A DNA stretch of 64,000 bases from Neofusicoccum parvum. Its lineage: Eukaryota; Ascomycota; Dothideomycetes; Botryosphaeriales; Botryosphaeriaceae. This document shows, piece by piece, positions 36,501-48,942 of this stretch (the first letter of the stretch is position 1; every line of letters starts with the position of its first letter). The notes beneath the pieces were generated by a model. The model saw only the letters and a program-made list of their open reading frames with translations. It did not search any database and was not told where the DNA came from. A program made the position numbers and the translations under genes. The DNA lies in the NCBI GenBank assembly GCA_020912385.1, contig CP087208.1:186001-250000 (forward strand), given 5' to 3'.

Positions 36501-39005
36501 AGCCTCTAACTAGATATCTCTAAGTACGAATTTAAGGTTGATACCGTTAAGTACTTAGGCTTAATCATTGATATAAAGCACGGCCTATATATAGACCTAG
36601 ATAAGGTCTTAGTAATTACTAATTAGAAATAACCTCGTTATATTAAGGATGTTTAATCTTTCCTTAGTTTCTCTAACTTCTATAGACGCTTTATTAAGGA
36701 CTTTACGAAGATTATACAGCCGTTAACCAAGCTTACTACTAAAGTAATAGAGAATAATAGCTTCTAATAGATAACCTAAGTAGATACTACTTTTAATCAG
36801 CTAAAGTAAGCCTTTCTTAGTATACTAGTACTTAAGCACTTCGACCTAGAAGCTAAACTATAGCTCGTACTTAAAACTAATATATCTAATTACGTCTTAG
36901 CTAGAGTCTTATCTTAATATAATAAAGAAAGAGTACTTTACCCTATTACTTTCTTCTTAAAGAAGCACTTACTAGCCGAATATAATTATAAGATATATAA
37001 TAAGGAGCTTCTAGCTATTATTTACTACTTTAAAGAATAGAGAGCAGAGCTTAAAGGTAATATAACCGACCTACTAATTAAGGTTATTACTAACTATAAG
37101 AACCTTAAGTACTTTATAATATCTAAGTAACTCAGCTACTATTAAGTACGCTAGAGCGAGTTCCTCTTACGCTTTAACTTCTAAATTAAGTATATATAAG
37201 GTAAGTATTATAAGCTAGATACCCTTACTAGAAGATAATAAGATTTACTACACCTAGATCATCGCTTCTTAAATTAAATTATCCTTAAGGCTTATAACCT
37301 TTATCCGAATATCTATTCTAAATAATAAGAGTAATTCTCTACCGCCTCTATTACTCTAATTTAGATCCTAACTATATTCCTTAAACGCTAAAGCGCAATG
37401 GACACTTATATTATAAAATTCTATAGGGATATAAAGGATAATAAGCTTTAGTTAGTACTAGAAGCCTTATAAGAGGGGAAGAAGCGCCTAGACTATATTA
37501 CCTTAGCCGATTATAAAGAATCTAATAGTTTCCTACTATATAGAGGTAAGATCTAGGTGCTAGATACACTAGTAATATTAGAAGATAACGAAGTAAACCA
37601 GCTATTAGCCCGCCTTAAGTTACTTTATCAAGCTTATAAATCACTTCTATTAGGACACCTAGGCGTAACTAAGACGTACGAGATCCTTTAACGTTATTAC
37701 TACTAGCTAAAGATACTAGACGACGTTAAGCGCTTTATACGTAACTATTATACCTATACTCGGATTAAGCCTAATAGATAGAAGCTCTTAGGCCTCCTAC
37801 GACCTCTTCTAGTTACCGAATAACGTAGTAAGTACTACTTAATAGACTTTATTATCGAGTTACTACCTAGCAACCGAATAGACGCTTAGAATATACTAGT
37901 TATAGTTAATAGATATACTAAGCGCGTTTCCTTTAAAGTAACTACTAAAATAGATACGGTAGTAGTAGTAGATATCTTTATACGTAGAATCTTTAGCTAA
38001 CGAGGCCTTCTAGACTCTCTTATATTAGATAGAGGTACGTAATTTATTAGCGACTTTTAGCGTACTCTTTACTAGCAGCTAAATATTAAGGCTAACTTCT
38101 CTACTACTTTTTATCCTAAGACAGATGGTCAGATAGAGCGTATAAACTAGGAGCTAGAGTAGTACTTACGCGCTTTTACTTTCTTTAGATAAGATAACTA
38201 GGAGGAGCTACTACTTCTAGCAGAGTTTACTATTAATAACTATAAGTCCTTAATAACCTAAATAATATCCTTCTTTACAGATACTAGTGCTCATCTATAA
38301 ATAGGATTTAAGTCAATAGACTCAACAATTACTAAGCCTATTAAAAGTAAAGCGGCCGTAGTCTACGCCTATAGGATAGAAAAGATAACCGACTTCTATA
38401 AGGCTTAGATCCTAGCTACTAGATCTACGTAAGCTGAATATATAAACTAGTACCGTTAAGCATCACCTACGTATACTAAAGGCGACGAAGTCTGGCTGGA
38501 TATACGTAATATAAAGACCCTCCGGCCCAGCAAGAAACTCGACTATAAATAGACTAGCCTATACTAGATACTCCGTATAATTAATCCTTAAGCCTATGTA
38601 TTAGTACTACCTATATTACTAAAAGTTCACCTAGTCTTTTATACCTTAATGCTACGTCCAGCTACCGACGATCCACTAGAAGGCTAGAGCTAACCACCTC
38701 CTCTACTAATACTCGGTATAGAAGGTAACCCTAAAGTAAAATAAGAGGTTACTATAATTATTAGCTATTATCTAAATCGCCGCCGTAGAAGATATAAGTA
38801 CTATATCTACTAGAAGAGCTATCCACTAGATTAATTCACCTAGAAGCTGAAAGAACACTTAATTAATATACTAGACCTTATTAAAGAATTCTATAAGCGT
38901 TATCTAGACGCTTACTACCTAAGTAAAGGCTTTCCACTACTATAGAGGAAAGGATAGACGGAAGAACTACTAACTTATAGGAGCTACGCCTAAGGAAGAG
39001 GGTAC

Positions 39006-39155
39006 TATAACGGTTAGCGGTTAATATTAAGTAGAAAGTATATAAGAAGGCGAAGATAGTAACGTTATATACTTTTATAACTTTATAGCGCGCGTTTATA
39101 CGTAGATTCTCGCACTTTATATAATTTCTCTATAGCAGTATTAAGTCTTATTATA
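39006..39155 (+). repeat. Nested gypsy 3' LTR (150 bp)
   Basis: Pairs with 33263-33412; AGTAG follows at 39156-39160. Confidence 0.88.
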
Positions 39156-40191
39156 AGTAGGGTAATACCTTTCTCGACCTTAATATCCTTCTAAATATCG
39201 AGGCTCATTCGGATTAGCTAGTACGAGTCTAGGAGTGCCTATAGTAGACGCTAAAAGTATACTTTTTCTAAAGTAATACTTTTTATATCTTTATTAAAGG
39301 CAGCGAGTTTCTTTCTAAGTGTTTAAAGCTAAGTCTAAGCGCTATTAATAGTGGTTTCTAGCTCTATTTAGTAATTAATATAGTTTAGTAGATATTACTT
39401 ACTAATACCTTAGAGCTTCTCTAAATACTTATTCTTTAGAGAGTCCTACACGAGCTTAGCTATATCTAAATCTTATATCCTTTTAGTATTATCTTTATTA
39501 ATATAAATTTTTAATTAATATTAAGTCCTTATATCGTCCTTAGCGCTTCTAAATCTAGTAGGGAGCTAGCTATTAGGCGTAGAGGGATTATTAATATTAG
39601 TAATAGTATAGAAAAGACCTTTACCTTCTAGCTATTCCTTTATTAGTGAAAACTAGGCATCCTTATTTTATCTTAAGAGGATTAGAACGGGGCAACACTT
39701 AGTAAAAGAGTTAGAAGAGTCTATATTAAATAGAAGTAGATAGAATAATATAAATATAATAAAATAAGTGTACTACGGTCGATTAGGTTCTACGTATAGA
39801 ACTTTAAGGGTCGTATTAAATAGTAGTTATACGAATTATAAATATATAGGTGGTTTTACTTAATAAGACTACGTGGTTAATACTAGAACGTAGCTAAGCG
39901 GTTATTAGTAAAAAAGAAACGTCTACTCCTAGTAGGATAATAATAGACGCTTAAGTACTACTTCTCCTAGCGTAAGCCTAGGCCTAAGGATATAGCTTCT
40001 TTAAGTTATATAAATTAATCGCACTACTAATTTTCTTTAACTAATAGAGACCGTATTCAGCTACCGGTACTAGATTACGTATAGATTAACTATAGAGGTA
40101 ATACGTCTTTTATATAGATATTTACGGGATCTAACACCTAGCGGGAACGCTTAGACTACTCTAGTAGATATATAAACCTAGGCTTATAACC

Positions 40192-40443
40192 TATTAAATA
40201 ATAAGGGTTTATAGTAGCGGTATAGAGATAGTCTACGATAAGTCGTTTAATTCTTCTACCTATTAGCTGTATACGGAAGATATACGTATATGTTATATAC
40301 TATACTAAACCCTAATTAGCTCTCGTTAATCTAGTCCTTTTCGGATCTTTAGTTTTCTAACTAGATTACTTCTCTAGGAAACCAACTCGCTCTATAGCTA
40401 AAATCTACCTAGGTATAGTAGTCCTTAGGCTGTTTATTTAACA
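40192..40443 (-). repeat. Outer Copia 5' LTR (252 bp)
   Basis: Pairs with 23692-23943; ATAGA duplication follows at 40444-40448. Confidence 0.88.
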
Positions 40444-40470
40444 ATAGATATATTTATAAAAATATAATAG

Positions 40471-40639
40471 TATTAGAGCTTAATCTTAGGATAATTACTA
40501 AAAGATTTATTATACTACTAAGACTTAAAGAGAAAAAAAAAAGAAGAATAAAGAAGAAAACTTAAATATAAAAAGAACTTAATATTATATAACTATTAAT
40601 AATCCTCTAAGACTTCTTCTAAGGCTTTAGACTCTAATA
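40471..40639 (-). repeat. Solo LTR of the G1 gypsy family
   Basis: About 169 bp aligning with the 181-bp G1 LTR, very AT-rich after RIP. Flanked by AATAG at 40466-40470 and 40640-40644, as left by LTR-LTR recombination of an inserted element. Confidence 0.8.
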
Positions 40640-40644
40640 AATAG

Positions 40645-40744
40645 CTTTTTTTTTTAAAAAAAAATACTATTATTACTTTAAAAAAATATAAAATATTATA
40701 TATTTACTATTATATATTTTATAGAGATTATATATAAATAAATA
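40645..40744. other. AT-only spacer between the solo LTR and LINE E
   Basis: Long T and A runs with TATATTTA words; no recognisable content. Confidence 0.5.
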
Positions 40745-43093
40745 AATAGATTTATTTTCATCCTAATTTAGCTCCCTTATAGGTCTATATAGAGTAGGCT
40801 ATCTATAGTAGTTTATATAAGAGAAAAAATCTTTTCTAGATAGAAAATCTTTTCTCTCTTTTATATTAGATACGTTACTTTTTCTTTTCCTATTTTTCTA
40901 CTTACTAGTAGTAGCTACTATAGTAGTCCTATAATTATCTTAGGTATTAATTCCTAGCTTTTTTATTCTATTCTAGTCTTTTTAGTTTACTAGGTCCTCC
41001 TAGTTCTCTTAGTTTTCCTAGTCTATTTTCTTCGCTAGGCTAAATTAGCCTAGTAGTTCTAGCTTTAGAAACTACTCTATAGCTATATAGACTCCTTTCT
41101 TTATTATTAGTAGAGTATAGTAGTCTATAGTTTAAGCTTTATAAAGTATCTAGGCTCTATCTACTTAGAAGTAAGGATAGAATAAGAGGATATACTTTAG
41201 AGTTTATCTATACTAGCTATATAGATATATAGGGCTTAGATAGTCTAGTACTTTACGTCTAGAGAGGTAGTTCTCTAGTCTAATATATTCTATTCTTAAT
41301 AGAGTAAGGAGTATACTTTATAGTTTTAGTAGGCTACTATATAGTTATCTAATCTTTAAGTTTTAGAATAAACTCTAGGCTACTAGTCTCTTCTTCTATC
41401 TAGTTTACTCTATCTACTTCTTTTTCCACTACTCCTTTATTACTATACGGAGTTAGATCCTCTATAGTAGTTTCTATATATTAGGTAGGTAGCTACTAAG
41501 AAGGGAATTTATTCTTCTCTTAAGTAGTTTCTCTCTAGCTAGACTAGCTATTCTCTTTATACTAAATACTACTCTAGCTACTATCTTAATATCCCTATAT
41601 ATTACCTTAATTACTACTATTACTAGTCCTTCCCTGGTCTAAATAGAGTGGGCTAAGGTTAGTTTATCTAGGTATAGTAGGAGAGGAGGGATCCTAGTCT
41701 TATATTCTAGTATTTACGTAGGGGTAGACTTATAGGTACCTACTATAGTATATAGGTATTAGTTCTAGATCTTCTTAAGGGGTTTAGTTACTATTCTTCT
41801 CTACTCTAGGGAACCCTCTAGCGTATACTATATACTATACCTATAGGTGAGAACTAGCCTTACTATAGCTATATAGATATAGCGCGCCTTAATAAAGGAA
41901 GCGCTCTAGGTTAATATAGTAAGCCTAGTAAGAGATATATACTATCTAGTAGCTTTAGTACTAGTTTTCTTAATATATAGGCCCCACCTTAGCTTACTAT
42001 TAATATAAACGCCTAGTATTTTAATTAGTAGCTCTAGGTTTCCCTTAAAGCTAGGAATCTAGATTTTTACCGCTATATTAAACCTACGTAGTTTCCTACT
42101 AAAGTAGATAAGGTAGTACTTATCTAGGAAGAAGGCTAATCTATAGGTAACTATCTACTTTTTATAGGTTCTATTTACTCCTTTAAGCACTCTATAGTTA
42201 TGCTCTATAGACCTACTAAAGGTTAGGATGTTTATATTATCTATAAATCTAAAGAAAAAGATATTCCTCCTTCTAAGCTCTATAAGGAGGTTAGAGGTAA
42301 AGAAGAGATATAGGATTAGTAATAATAAAGAGCCTTATAGGATCCCTATAGGAGTAGAGATAGCCTAGCTTATATATTCTTTAAAGAGGAGCTATATTAA
42401 CCTTTTACTTAGAAAGAAGTAGGTGAACTTCTCTACCTAGTCTAGTAGCCTTATAGCTTTTATATTATAGAGGAGTCTCTTATAGAATATATAATCGTAT
42501 ACCCTAGAGATATCTAAGCTAAGGATAGAGACTACTAGGCCTAGATTCTATTTCTAGATAGCGTGGATTTATTCTATAAGAAGACTAAAAATAGTAACTA
42601 CTAATCTACTCCTCTTAGCTCCTATCTAATAGTCTAGGAGGAGATAGTTAGTTTTAATAGCCTAGAAGATTCTATCTACTATAATCCGCTTAAGTAGCTT
42701 ACCTAGTATATTAAATAGGATAATTAGTCTATATATCTTTACCTTAGTATAGTCTTCTCTCTATAGTTTCTTTAGTACTATAGTAGTAGAGGTTTTAAAC
42801 TATCTAGGATAGTAGGCTAGTGCTAGGTATCTCTAGAAGAGTCTAGTAATTAGCTTACCTAGTATTTATATATACTACTTTAGGATTCTATTAATAATCT
42901 TATCTAGCCTAGGTATCTTATCTAGGAGAAGCTACTTAATAGTATAGAGTATCTACTCTTCTATAATATCCTATAAGATTTCTACTAGGGCTAGATATAT
43001 ATACTTATCTAGGTTAGAGAGGTTAGCTTCTTTTAGTAGAGAAAAGAATTAGCTTCTAAGAATATTAGTTTTTATAGTAGCTGCCCACCTAAT
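40737..43093 (-). mobile_element. Old LINE fragment (copy E), 5'-truncated, variant tail
   Basis: Aligns along its length with LINE A 9835-12180 (3' end through the reverse transcriptase) on the same strand, but almost every CpA/TpG is gone. The 3' tail is (AAAT)n-like rather than (ATCT)n, shared with copy F, which suggests a separate subfamily. Confidence 0.7.
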
Positions 43094-43109
43094 ATATAGA
43101 AATTACTAC

Positions 43110-43199
43110 AGAGGACCCAACTCCGCATAGTAATAAGGGAGTAGTGGAAAAAGAGGTGGATAGAGTAAACTAGATAGAAGAGGAGACTAGTAGCCTAGA
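43110..43199 (+). mobile_element. Old LINE fragment (copy F), left piece
   Basis: Aligns with LINE B near 22320-22410 (C-terminal part of ORF2). It continues at 49142-49775 after the G1 insertion; the two pieces share CTAGA at the junction. Confidence 0.65.
43195..43199. repeat. G1 target-site duplication CTAGA, left
   Basis: Repeated at 49137-49141. Confidence 0.8.
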
Positions 43200-43380
43200 T
43201 ATTAGGGCTTAACCTTAGGATGATCACTGAAAGGTTTATTGCGCTATGTACATTAAGCTAAGACTTAAAGAGAAGAAGAAGAAGAAGAATAAAGAAGAGA
43301 ACTTAAATATAAAGAGGGCTTAGTATTACGTGACTACTAATAATCCTCTAAGGCTTCTCCTAAGGCTTTAGACTCTAATA
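43200..43380 (-). repeat. G1 3' LTR (181 bp)
   Basis: Pairs with 48956-49136. Confidence 0.92.
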
Positions 43381-43413
43381 TCACTCCCCCCCCCTTCCCC
43401 TCTTTCCGTTTTT
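43381..43413 (-). promoter_or_regulatory. G1 polypurine tract
   Basis: On the minus strand a purine run (GGAAAGAGGGGAAGGGG and further G) ends a few bases before the 3' LTR. It is the expected start site for plus-strand DNA synthesis. G2 (61023-61048) and G5 have the same tract. Confidence 0.8.
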
Positions 43414-43899
43414 AGATAGTATCGGGTTTAATTCTCAGTGGGGGCGGATCTTCTTCCATTATAGAGGGGTATACAAGGTGAAAAAGCGAAGGACTTTGAT
43501 ATTAAACGGCTATATAGCGTAGTTGGAAACTTAGCTGACCGGTAGCATACGACGGTAGTACGTTACGTTGAGGTGGTGATATCTCTTAGTTAATAGGCTG
43601 TTATAGGCTTATCAACTAGCTATTAAATTAAGGGCCTGTCTATTAACAGGAAGAGGGTTCTCCGGTACTAGTAGATTCCGTCTAGTAGTCTGTAATGCCC
43701 GACTAGGTGACCTAGTACTATCGTCTCACAGTTCACTGCTGGTTTATAGGAAGGATTAATATCACCTAGATTAGGCTCGGCTTCGGCCGGGCTAAACCGC
43801 TTGTCTTTTTACTCACTACTAGTTCTCGTTTAGTTGCCTATTAGTCCAATCTTAGTGCTAGAGTTCCTATAGGGTTCGTTGCTGGTTCCTTTATTCTAG

Positions 43900-46800
43900 G
43901 TAGGAGTCCAGCGCTACTGTGTCCTTTAGTGCTAATACGGGTTCCTATATTAGCCGAGTATACCCTTCCCATTTAACTTAATACTATAGCTAGTACCTTT
44001 ATTAACTCGGTCTTTTTACTATTCTCTCGCCTAGGATTGCCTCTACTACTCATTCGTCCTGGCCGTCCACTTGGACTGGTGGGGGTTAATAGTCGTCCTA
44101 TACTTAGCTTAGTAGTGGGTCCATTCCTACCGGCTAGAGGAGGTCTACGTGGAAGACATTATATACTGCTCTAGGGATATCTAGTTTGTAGTTGTGAGAT
44201 CCAACTACTTTAATAATAGTGAATTTTACTACCTTATTATCGAGTTTCTTGCTTAGCCTATCCGTCTTTAGGTTCCGTAGGTATAGCTAGACCTTGTCAC
44301 CTACTTTATACGTAGGTAAAGGGTTTCTCTACCGGTTAGCTTGCTTTTCTTGTTTCTATTAAGCCTCTACTATAGACATCTACGCCTAGTCCGTGACTTC
44401 TTTAATCTTAGCTATAATTGCCTCCGCTCTTGCTACTGGGGAGTCCCTGTAGGGGTTATTAGGTTGAATATCCTCAAGCAGTTCCAGTGGCTCGAGGTGG
44501 AACCTATAGGAGAGGAAGAAGGGGCTTACCTAAGTTATTATTAACGTTCTTCTATTAAGGGCCAGCTGAACAACCGGTAACTAGTCCACCCAGTCTTACT
44601 AGTGGTAATCTACAAATAATACGAGTTTCCTTACTACTTTAGTGTTTATTCTTTCCGTTAATCCATCCGTTTAGGGGTAGTAGGCCGTTAAGATACGTCT
44701 CTTAATCTTAAGCAGTTAATAAATATATTGCTAAAGAAGGCTTACAAATTACGTTCCCCTATTAGATACGATTGCTGCTGGGACACTATGATTCCGGTAG
44801 AAGCATCTAATAAACAGCCTTATAATGGTTTCCGTTTTAGTATTTAGGTAGGCCTTAAGGATTACTCCTTTTCCTAGGCGGTCGGTTATTACTATAAGCA
44901 TTTCGCAACCGTTACTAGATGGTAGTGGCCTAGTAAAGTCAATAGAGATCTCTCTCCATTAACGGCTTAGTACTAGTAACGGCTTAAGCAGCCCTTACTT
45001 CCTATTCCTCTAGACCTTAGTCCTTCCACAGACATTACAGTTCCGGTAGAACCTCCGGACATCATTAATAAATCCTAGCCAGAAGAAATACCTTGCCACG
45101 AGAGAGACTGTTTGGATACGTCTAGGATATACTAAGAGGGGGGAGTCGTATATCTCTTAAATAATTCTCGTTCGTAGTAGCTTAGAGTCTAGTACCTATT
45201 TCCTATCCCTGAAGAGGAGGCTCCCTTGGTTGTCTAGTAAGTACTTAGTAATTGAGACCTTGAACTTTATAGTAAACTCTAGGGGAAATGTTCTTTCTCC
45301 TTACTATACTGCTTCTCGGAGTTGCCTTAATATCTAGTCCTGCTGGAGTGCCTCTTACTATTAATCCTCTAGGGAAGGAGGTTCTCGTACTTATTGTCCT
45401 GGTCGTGCTTATTGAGGTTTAACTACTATAGCTTCTTTAGATAGAAGTGACTCTTTATTGCTTTATTCTTATTCTTCAGGGTCCTCTGGTGATCTAGTGT
45501 TAAGGACCAATCCGTGGGGTATTAACTGAAGCAATTGAGCCGTTCTTTATTCAAGTCTCTTATCTATATCTGTTGTAGGCAAGTCTTAGTCCCTTCTTGT
45601 TAATACGTCTACCAATCCATTAGTTTTCCCTAGGGTATATTTAATAATAAAGGAGAAGCGGCTAAGCTCTCTCTACTATCGAATCTACCTTTCAGAAAGC
45701 CTTCTTGCTGTGGTAAAGTATTCCAGGTTCTTATAATCAGTGAAAATCTTAAACTAATAAAGTCCTTTTAGTTCGGTATCCCACTAGCGTAAATACTTAA
45801 CCACCGCAAGTAGTTCCTTATTATAGATCGGGTAGTTGTATTCTGCTGGGAGATTCTTCTTTGAAAAGAACGCTACTGGTCGTAGAAAGCCGTCGTTATT
45901 AAATTATTAGAGCACTCCTCCTATGTAGTAACTAGATAAGTCCGTTATGAGGATTGTTTCTCGCTCTGGATTAAATTGTATAAGGACTAGTGTAGTAATA
46001 AAGGCCTTCTTTAGTTTCTTAAATACGGCATTGGCCTCTTAACTCTATTGGAAAACGGTGTTCTTTCTTATTAGGGAGACTAGGGGAGATACTAGGTTTA
46101 AAAACCCCTTGATAAACCTTCGGTAAAAATTAGTAAAGCCGAGGAACCCAAGTACCCCCTTTATAGTCGTTAGGGCTTTCTATTCTTGAATTACTCTAAC
46201 CTTCTCTAGATCCATACGGATGCCTTGTCCGGCCTTGATGATGTACCTAAGATACTTAGTGGACTGGACTTTAAATTCGTATTTCTTTAGGTCAAGTTAT
46301 AGGCCTATAGTGTCTAGCTTCTCTAGTACCTTATTCACCTTCTCGCGGTGCTCCCGGCGCGATCCATCCGTAAAGATTAGGATGTCGTCAATATAAGCTA
46401 AGATAAAGTCGTCTAGGAAGTCCTTTAGGGTCTAGTTAATATACCGTTAAAAGGTGCTTGGCGCGTTTACCAGTCTAAATGGTGTTACTAGCCATTTAAA
46501 GAGCCTAAAGCGTATTTAGAATGCCGTTAACCACTCGCTTTCTTCCGTAATTCGTATCCAGTAGAAGGCAGCACTCACGTCGAGCTTCGTAAACCACTTA
46601 GCCTTACTAATTCGATTAAGTGTCTCCTAGATTAGTGGTAGGGGATAGCGGTCCTTTCTTATAATCCGATTAAGAGCCCGGTAGTTATAGTAGAAATAAA
46701 GGCCTCCTCTAGGTTTCTTTATAAAGAGGATAGGTGCTGCTGCTAGTAAGTTACTTATACGGATAAAGCCTTTATCTAGTAGCTCGTTAAGAGTCTTCCT

Positions 46801-47490
46801 TAGTATAAGAAGCTCATTACGAGACATATTATATAAAGGTCCCTATGGGGTATTAGGTGTCTTGCCGTTGGTATCCTTTTCCAGTTCAATTTAATGGTTA
46901 ATTCCAGGTCGGTACGGTGGGAGTTTTTCCGCCTCTTTCTTATCAAATAGACTGATCCGTTTAGGGTCTACCCAGCTAGGTAACTGGCTTTAGAAATCTA
47001 TAAGGGGCTTCTCCTATAAGGCCTTATTGATATCCGCGAGGCTGGCTATAAAGATCTAATATCCTTTCTTTTTTCTAAGCCTTATAAGGTGGTAAAAGGC
47101 AGCAGCTCTAATTAGCTTGCCTTAAGACTTAGGGAGATTAGTGTCTTACTTTACAGTCAATCCAGTATCCTTAAAGGTGATAGTTCGTTCGCTCTAGTTA
47201 AGTACTACTTTTTCTTACACTATCTAGGGGCTCCCTAGCATAAGATCGCATCTAGAGAGTTTTAGGACGATATAGAAGAATATACGCTTTTAATGATGAC
47301 TCTTAATATCGACTTCAGCCTAGGCAACTTCATTAATCTTCCACCCAGTTAGTATTAGTCCATCCAGTGTCCTTAGTGAGATTTTAATACGCGGGAGGTT
47401 ACAGCGTTCAGCGAATTTATAGCTTATTATAGCGTAGAATTCATAACTAGTATCAGTAAGAGCTTTTCTAAAAGTCTCTTTATTAATCAT
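43900..47490 (-). pseudogene. G1 Pol: protease, RT, RNase H, integrase, chromodomain
   Basis: Protease near 47480-47330 (DTS at the usual DTG position, followed by YEFYAIIS). Reverse transcriptase 46827-46000, with an uninterrupted piece containing [19 protein letters not shown] (46827-46627) and the catalytic YIDDILI near 46415-46380. RNase H about 45990-45600 with [18 protein letters not shown]. Integrase about 45130-44280, with the Cys pair CNVCGRTK and the catalytic D...D...E core. C-terminal chromodomain about 44080-43920 (VVEAILGERI then YxVKWEGYTRLI), which in chromoviruses guides integration to marked chromatin. TAG/TAA codons at Gln/Trp positions break it. No frameshift was needed between the domains I checked. 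Confidence 0.85.
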
Positions 47491-47599
47491 AACTAAAGTG
47501 AGAAGTAAATCCTATTCTAATTTAGGTTGCTATTTATACTATTCATCCTATACTTCCTACTTTTCCTCCACTGTTAGCTTCTACCTACGATTTCCAACA

Positions 47600-48790
47600 G
47601 GAGCTTTCAGTTTTCTAACTACTAGGAGGAGGTCTTATTATCCTCTATATCTTCTAATTACGGTCCCACGTGTCCCTCCTGCTAAGTAGGCCTTGTAAAG
47701 CGTGTAGGTCTCCTTAGTGATAGCTAGGGGCATTAGGTAATTAGATGCGTTAAGTCGCCGTAGCGTAGGTAACGGTGTTCCTCCTTTCGTTTCTACATCT
47801 CTTAATCATTCACCCACTTAATACGGCGCCCTTGGGCTGCCTTAGCTGGCCTAGTAGGTTCCTAGTCTATATTATCGTGTTAGAGCGTCGTTGTTTTTGG
47901 CTGCTTAGACCCTGGCTGCCTGCTAGTGGACCCTACCGAGCTAACCTTATTCTAACCACGCTACCACCCTTCCTACCAGCCCTGTTGGGCTTTCTTGCCA
48001 TTATTACGTACATAAAATGCCTCTAGTTGATCACTAACGCGTTTCAGCTCAGTGTAGTAGTCCTTAAAGGACTGGCTTGTACTTCTAAGGCTAATCATGC
48101 TGTGCTAAAGCTCTTGACTGAGTCCTGCTTCTAAGTAAGCTTTTAGGATCTCATCTAGCTAGTGGGTACCTCCTGCCTCCAGTACTAGTTTGCGAAACTC
48201 GGTAAAGTATTCTATAAAAGGCTTATTGGTTTGGTGTAGCTTATACAGCTTGCGCTGGGCCTTTTCTTATACATAGGGGTCGCTAAATGATAGGCGTAGT
48301 TGGTCTAGTAGGCACTGAGCAGTTATATTACTTATGTTAGTGGTAGCTTATATCTAGGACTGTAGCTGACGCGCTGCCTCGCCTCTAAGTTGATTATAGA
48401 GCATGAAGAACTTAGTTGCCTCGTTATAGTTATTATAATCTACGGAGAGCTTTGCCAAGGCCTAAGAGATCTAGGGTTCGAGTTCATCCCTATTGCCTAA
48501 GAACTTAGCGAGGGGGCTAAGGTTCTTAGTAGGCTTGTTATTCTAAGAGGAAGGCGTATGTTCTTAAGGCTAGGCTATAGCCTGTGCTTAGAGAGGCTCG
48601 GTCGGTTGTTACTCGGAAATTATAGTTCTAGTTTAAGATGTCTGTTGCCCTTTTTCTAGCTATTCCACCTTGCTATTTAGTGTGCTTATCTAAGCCATTA
48701 TCTACTGTAGCATCTGCTTTATTTCTTAGGATTCTTAAGCCCGTTACTCCTCCTTATACTATAGGTTAACCATTCTAAGAATCCCTTGCT
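47600..48790 (-). pseudogene. G1 Gag region
   Basis: Minus-strand remnant with the typical retrotransposon Gag signature around 48290-48130: a KLYKLHQT stretch, then FxEYFTEFRKLVLEAGG. Stops occur throughout. I see no clear CCHC knuckle. Confidence 0.65.
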
Positions 48791-48797
48791 TCGTGTT

Positions 48798-48900
48798 GCT
48801 TCTAGTGATTCCAGTAGTTCTAGTAATTCCAGTGATTCCAGTGATTCTAGTGATTCTAGTAATTCCAGTGATTCCAGTGATTCTAGTGATTCCAGTGCGA
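48798..48900 (-). repeat. 9-bp minisatellite in the G1 leader
   Basis: About eleven units of CCAGTGATT with C/T variants (plus-strand reading). G2 has only about four units at 16297-16335 in the same place. Confidence 0.85.
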
Positions 48901-48942
48901 GACTGTGCTAATAATCCAGTTCTAATAAGTCCAGTGGGTTTG

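Larger units (their letters stand above)
33263..39155 (+). mobile_element. Gypsy chromovirus nested in the outer Copia, 5.9 kb
   Basis: LTRs 33263-33412 and 39006-39155, both 150 bp, beginning TGTAACGG / TATAACGG. Coding on the plus strand: gag (about 33700-35100); protease near 35215-35260, where the DSG site reads DSS; reverse transcriptase (about 35830-36650) with GGGLRF and an A/V-NDILIYS form of the YxDD box near 36415; RNase H (36840-37230); integrase (37600-38300); and a C-terminal chromodomain-like region (about 38720-38930). Reading is interrupted throughout by TAG/TAA. RT-RNase H-integrase order identifies Ty3/gypsy. Strongly RIP-mutated, similar to its Copia host. Confidence 0.88.
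23692..40443 (-). mobile_element. Outer Copia element, 16.75 kb including two nested insertions
   Basis: LTRs 23692-23943 and 40192-40443, both 252 bp, with TG...CA ends (one end of each mutated to TA by RIP). Flanked by ATAGA at 23687-23691 and 40444-40448. Coding order on the minus strand: gag 40185-39161, then a nested gypsy (33263-39155), protease/integrase 33262-31344, a nested Copia (25899-31338), then reverse transcriptase and RNase H 25893-23944. The polymerase motif near 24955-24990 reads YVNN instead of YVDD, as expected from G-to-A change. Without the insertions the element is about 5.4 kb. Extensively RIP-mutated. Confidence 0.88.

Noticed and set aside
40737..43199. Head-to-head LINE fragments E and F as a twin-priming product
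   Set aside because: E carries its own 3' end and tail and overlaps F in element sequence, so the two are separate insertions.
44341..48026. Plus-strand frames at 44341, 47498 and 47775
   Set aside because: Antisense shadows of the G1 integrase and gag region; no independent support.
48798..48900. CRISPR-like array
   Set aside because: The 9-bp units are contiguous with no spacers, so it is a minisatellite inside a eukaryotic retroelement.
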